DNA of 64,000 bases from NCBI GenBank assembly GCA_037178855.1, contig JASJZC010000005.1, positions 6,262,001 to 6,326,000 of the forward strand. The letters run 5' to 3'. Of this stretch, positions 59,057 to 64,000 are shown piece by piece. Positions within the stretch are counted from its first letter, which is position 1. Each line of letters opens with the position of its first letter. Both the position numbers and the translations under genes were made by a program. The notes under the pieces were generated by a model. It had not been told where the DNA came from. It searched no databases and saw only the letters and a program-made list of their open reading frames with translations. This DNA comes from Oscheius sp. JU75. Its lineage: Eukaryota; Nematoda; Chromadorea; Rhabditida; Rhabditidae.

Positions 59057-60768
59057 AAATAAATTTGCTAGCATCGAGGTCATAACTGTCACAGATTGTT
59101 GATACCGCTAAATGTTGACTTCAGACAAAAAAGGCCTGTTACGACTAGCATTCTACTATTCTACCCAATACTCGTTTGACTACTCTCTCCTATAGTTTAG
59201 CGTCCAGGATTCAACTAACAGCGTTGTTGCGGTAATGACTTCTTCTCCTGAAATGATTGTTTGCAGAGCGAGGTGTTTTTTTTTTTTGCTTGAATCTTGT
59301 AGGAGCTGCTTTGAATCCTTCTTTCCTCGTGATCCTTGGTATTACCCTGACATGTGACACTCTTCATTGTCCTAGAAAGAATAGTAGTAGACGTCACGTG
59401 TCTGATTAACATTTCGGACAGTAACGACTATAAAAGTATGACCGTACTTCATCAGTCACGTTGTTCCCAGTCACAAAACGAATCTTGTGCTCGTTAACAC
59501 CAAAAAATCTTTCTTTCCGTGAGCGAAACATCTTTCAAAGTAGTTTAGATAAGAAAGAGGAGTCTTGCGTGTTTCCTTGTTCTTGCTGTCTTAATCTCGA
59601 GAAGAGAGTTGAGAAGGAAGTAAACTCGGTTTTCTGGCGATGAAGTAGAGAAGAGAACTATATAATTTTAAGGAAGTTCAATCAGATCTCCATTTTTGTT
59701 TCACGTTCTCCTCCCCCAAATACCTGCCCAGTAAAGTATACTCTAGGATTTCAAGTTCGTTCCGGCTAATCTCTCAATGGGAAGTACACAACAAACAGTG
59801 CGTCAGTACTGATCCCACAACAATGTATGGTCCTGTGACTCCGTGGGTGTTTAGTCTCTAACCTCGACTATGATTCCGTACAAGTCGGTGTCTCTCATAG
59901 AAGGCTAAACAGGCTCTTTCCTTGTAGCAGCAGCTTCTAATCCCGTCAAGATGTCTGATGCAAATAGGCGTCAAGTCTTGTTCGTCATTGGGAAGGAACA
60001 AAAATATGAAGGCTGTAACGCGAACACCTGGCTGTTATGCTATGCTGATTTGCGTCGACAGACTTAGTCAAGAGGTACACATTCTGAATTCGCTATAAAA
60101 ACGGCAAAAACTCGATCTCTAGCCTTTACAGTATCTAGGCTACTGTTTCTATCCAAAGCGTCATGAACACTTCTTTCTTGAAAACGAACACTGGAGTCAT
60201 GGTGTTGCGAAAAGTTGAGGTGTTCTGGGTACGAAAACAATTTTCATTAAACACGGAACTCTTTTACGGTATATAAAAATGGTTAGTTCTCACCCCAAGA
60301 TCTAGTTGCTCAGAACCTCATTTGTTATCCATCTCATTTTTGAGTTGTTCGGTTTCTGACATTCGGCCCGGCTTACTGGAAAGTACAAGTTCTGTACGAT
60401 CTTGGGTTTAGCTTGGGTTTAGCCCGTCGTTGCAATAAGTTAATAATAACTTTAGCACTGAAGTAAAGTCAGATGTATGTTGACGTTAAATTCGCTGTTC
60501 AATAAAATCAACTACAGAGTTGAGTTGGGTCACTATCTTCTGCTAATCTATCCTGCTGCTCATTACCGGATTGTGCAAACCTAAACTTTCTTACCAAAGG
60601 CGTCTAGCATCGTGCCCCCGTATTTCCATGAAGAGGGTCAAGCGAGTCTCCTTGTTCTCAAAATGGCAGGATTAGAGTTCTGCATATATACTGGCGCATG
60701 ATGCGCAAACACACTTAGTTTCTCCTCCAGTTTCCAATTCTACAGTAGTCACATCCACAAATTTATAG
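59057..60768. other. intergenic before the second srx gene
   Basis: About 1.7 kb; no gene supported. A 60-codon frame at 59461-59643 has no resemblance or splicing support. Confidence 0.45.
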
Positions 60769-62104
60769 ATGGTTTCGGTCAAGGAAGGTGACCACGAGAT
60801 GATCGTGCTCTTTGGAAAGGACATCGCTGCTTTGATCATCTTTTGCGTGAGTAACTATTCGTTTACCACCCTGTATGTTTTTGACTTGAGTAAGCTATAG
60901 AAAACAGCTCGCCTGTTTTTGTAAGTCAAACGTTTCAGATATCGTTGATCGGCGTTTGTGGCAATACAACCGTGGCTGTTTTCACGAGTAAACTCCCGAC
61001 GATGAACAATCCTTTTGGACGACTCTTAGCTAGTCAAGCGACTGGCGAGGCAATCCTCTGTAGCGGCTTCCTCTTGTTCTATTTCCCGATGATGTTCTTC
61101 GACAGCGAATGGATGATCAATATGTCAGGAACAGTCGGATACATCCAGCTGATCTGTTACGACATCTGTGTCTGGTCCCACTTCTTCATCTCCATCAATC
61201 GCTTCGTCGCTATCTGTCTTCCTCTGCACTACGAAAACGTCTTCAGGTTTGGCATAGGTATAAGAAAATTCCATTTCTTTTTTTCAGCAAGAGGAATACT
61301 TGGCTCATAATCGTTTTCACTTGGACTGTAGCGATCGTCTTTGAGACTGTCGTTCACTATGTTCAGTTCTGGTCCGATTCATGTCTTCTCGTTTTCTCGC
61401 CTGTCCTCTGGGCCTACGTTTTCGAGGACAACCAGGTGAACTGACTTCGTCTAGAAGATAACGATCAACTTAGCTCTGTGCCATTGTTGGATTCTACGTC
61501 GATTTCTATAAAGACATCGCCTTTGTCATCACGATCGGCATCATCGACTTGATCACTATCTATCATGTTCACCGAACCAACAAAGTCGTATGTATTCTAT
61601 TTTTATTTCAGTAATTGATCTTTCAGATGGTTTCTGTTTCTAGCGCTCAAAAAGCTAGACGTGCCCGAGAGATCAGTTTTTTGAAGCAGGTGGGTCATCC
61701 CGATCAAATAGCACTCTAGATACCAAAAACTACTGCTTTTGCTCCAGATTCTGCGAAATAATCAAAACACAAGAGTTTGCAGGCTATTCTCCAAATGATA
61801 GTGTTCATCATCGAGCTGAACACCTATTTCATCTGGTGTGAGAAGTTCCTGGACAATCGCTGGGTCTTCTGGTTCATGACTTCGTTTGCTTGGTGCACTG
61901 TTCACACAACTGACGGGTATCGTTACTCAATTGTATCTTAACTAATCACTTTACAGTGTTATCATCCTTTTGTTTAATCGTGAGTTCCGGAAGCTCATCA
62001 CGTCTCCCTTCAAAAAACTCTACCACTTTGCAGCTGATGGCTCGACTAATGATAAACATTCATCTCCTGGAACGTTGAACGCTCCTTCGTCTCATGGATA
62101 CTAA
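60769..62104 (+). CDS. Srx-family 7TM chemoreceptor 2
   Basis: 330 aa, exons 60769-60846, 60939-61246, 61288-61435, 61474-61587, 61627-61689, 61783-61916, 61957-62104. TM1 ISLIGVCGNTTVAVF; NPFGRLLASQATGEAILCSG in TM2; LICYDICVWSHFFISINRF in TM3 with VAICLPLHYENVF; basic loop KARRAREISFLKQ; TM7 CTVHTTDGVIILLFNREFRK. Clearly paralogous to the gene at 39865 (several intron positions shared), 20 kb away on the same strand. The Ser/Pro/Asn-rich tail may carry phosphorylation sites. Presumed sensory GPCR. Confidence 0.88.
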
Positions 62105-63687
62105 ACCTAACTGTTCATAATTTTCAAAATCCATCGACATCTAAATTTTGAGGTGTAACTTGTTTCTTTTTTTACGTTTCATTAAAAACAGCAATAATAA
62201 GGGACGGTAAAGAGAAAGCTGGACCTTTGTCTCCACAAGTGAGAAATTTGACTATTTCTCTGGGCACATCAGGGACAAAGATAAAAAAGATAAAGTTTGA
62301 CCTGTGATCAATGCTAGAGCTCAATTGCATGCGGGTACAAGCAGGTCAAGTAGGCTTACGTTCTAAGCTGGACAGGTACCAAATATGACTCCAAAAACGC
62401 CTTATCTCCGGAGCAAGCGACATCAGGGATAGTCTCAGAACAACTCGATTACCGTATAGCTTTTACAGCATCGTCCACAGCGTTCAGCTACAAATGTTTA
62501 TGACTCTATTTACCCAGGCATGTTTCACGGGAAGATTAGTAGAGAACCAGCCGTTTACCACGGCCTCGTGTACAATCATGAAAATGCTACACTCAAGGAA
62601 CATTTTGAACAGAGACCATCCGTCTTCGACGGCTTCACCGTCCCTTAGTCTTGGCTTAGCATTGACAACAGGCGACTGCGCCACCAATAGCCTAAGTACC
62701 CGAGTTTATCCAAAAGCTGACTTGTCAACTAAACTCTTGGCATGCCATGACGTGCCAGCTTTTTTTCTCGTGGTGACGAACAAACGGACGGACACCATTG
62801 CGCTTTAATAGGAGAGAGATAAGATTCAAGAGTTGATGATTCTCTCGCGAGCAAGGGAATCTGAAATTCGATTGCATGGCCAATTTGCCAGTCTGTGCTA
62901 GGACGATTCTCCAGAGTACGTAAAAATATTTTAGACCTTCGTTCCTGTTCTCTTCTGTCACATTCCCTCTCTTGTCTACCTCTCTTTCCCCTTCTGGGAA
63001 ACCGACTTCTCCTTTGGCGAATGGTCTCTCTGCTTTTCCATTCTCACTTCGATTAGCAAGTGGATTGATCCAATCATCTGCATCAGAGACCGTCATGCCT
63101 TGGGCCTAATCTGCGGTGTAGCAATTAGAACCGTTGAAAAAAAGGGTCGCGCCACGAACAATGTTAAATGACTGCGTTTTCAACTTCTCAGCTGAACAGA
63201 TTGTTTAATTGTGCCTCAAGGCCAGCGTGACGTGGGTTTGAGTCCGCTCCGAGGCAAATCATTCTTCTACCGATTTCAGGGATCTGTAAAGTGTCATTTT
63301 GTAGACTGGAAACTAAGAATATGTAACAATCTGAGCATAAACTTGCTGTAAAATGGGGGTTTGCTTCATTTTGATCAGAAATCCACTTACAGCGCAAAAG
63401 GGATAGCCTAACTTGTAGACAGAGGCCCTATGCGATGTGCCCGAACCGACGACAACGCTATTCAGCAGAAGAGTCTTGGCAAAGAGTTTGCTACTGGAAT
63501 TGGAAGGCAGCTGAGACAAGAACGCGAAAGAAGAATCTATAGACACTTAACAATGCAAGAAGGCACTTTCAGGCAAGTAAGTCAACCTGGGAACACAGAA
63601 AGAACAAGAATCGCGTCAAAGTTGCTAGATGGTAGTCGGAGTAATGAAAATCGGCTCGGTTCAGTGTCTTATCCTCTCGACCTGATC
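62105..63687. other. intergenic
   Basis: About 1.6 kb with no gene I can support. A tRNA B-box-like GGTTTGAGTCC occurs at 63235-63245 without a matching cloverleaf. Confidence 0.4.
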
Positions 63688-63935
63688 ATGTCACTTGACT
63701 TTTTCACAATGGCAGTATTCGCGAAAGCCCTGAATGGTACACTGATCTCGTATGAGGGAAGATAGTGGAATGGTAGTTCTCTTACGTTCTCTGAACATGT
63801 CTTTCAGTAAGAATTTCCGGTCTCGTGACGGGAAGTCTTCTCGTTCTGTGGTCTATTGGTCGATTTATCACTACAATCATCCTCTATCGATACTGGAAAA
63901 TCCTGAGAAGAGCTGAACCAAGGAGATCCCATTGA
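63688..63935 (+). CDS. possible small membrane protein at the window edge
   Basis: Two exons in phase (63688-63736, 63808-63935) give 58 aa: MSLDFFTMAVFAKALN joined to a hydrophobic segment (LVTGSLLVLWSIGRFITTI) and a basic end (YRYWKILRRAEPRRSH). A good donor GTAAGT follows at 63950, so the exon may continue in another frame beyond the window. Not recognised. Confidence 0.35.
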
Positions 63936-64000
63936 CGGCGACTTCTGTAAGTCCGATTCGAGGGCGAGAGTCTTATGGAGAGAACTATCGGAGCATTGAC

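Noticed and set aside
63200-63256. tRNA-like B-box GGTTTGAGTCC with flanking GCCTC/GAGGC
   Set aside because: No A-box or anticodon arm at the right distance and the T-stem does not pair.

Overview
The window reads as gene-dense nuclear DNA of a free-living-type (rhabditid-like) nematode. Evidence for this: almost every gene is broken by GT-AG introns of only about 35-45 nt, several start codons sit right behind a pyrimidine-rich AG that looks like a spliced-leader acceptor, and the families are nematode ones (ground-like, transthyretin-like, Srx and Str chemoreceptors, a worm nuclear receptor, a worm CK1-type kinase). The modal intron length is shorter than I would expect for C. elegans. I cannot name the species. 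All exon coordinates come from splice-site, phase and protein-pattern reading by eye, not from transcripts.

Layout. 0-13.6 kb: 3' part of an SLC36-type amino-acid transporter, a ground-like secreted protein, glutamine synthetase, a four-module TSP1 secreted protein (minus), a transthyretin-like protein, a GM2-activator-like secreted protein (minus), an array of two intact Str-type receptors plus one relic (minus), and a small secreted precursor with an allatostatin-C/somatostatin-like Cx6C core (minus). 13.6-24.6 kb: largely gene-poor, holding one novel secreted/GPI-type gene. 24.6-31.8 kb: a peptide-receptor-like GPCR, a Gi-type G-alpha (gpa-16-like, minus) and a third Str-type receptor (minus). 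32-38.8 kb: an unknown gene, a nuclear hormone receptor (minus), a Lys/Glu-rich anchored protein and a GT31 galactosyltransferase. 39.8-46.8 kb: an Srx receptor, a second transthyretin-like gene, a highly divergent G-alpha, a MITE-like element and mitochondrial thioredoxin. 47-55.6 kb: a single-pass membrane protein, a CK1/TTBK-type kinase, cohesin SMC1 and a glycine-zipper membrane protein just downstream of it. 55.6-64 kb: an acidic protein of unknown function (minus), a 7TM protein, a second Srx receptor and a tiny membrane protein at the edge.

Taken together the window mixes housekeeping genes (GS, SMC1, trx-2) with a large sensory/peptide-signalling load: seven 7TM genes, two G-alpha genes and one neuropeptide-like precursor. 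The features I find most worth checking are the AST-C-like precursor, the orphan G-alpha, the 472-aa novel secreted protein, two candidate introns of 23 and 27 nt, a GC-AG intron in SMC1, and poly(A) signals that overlap or abut stop codons.
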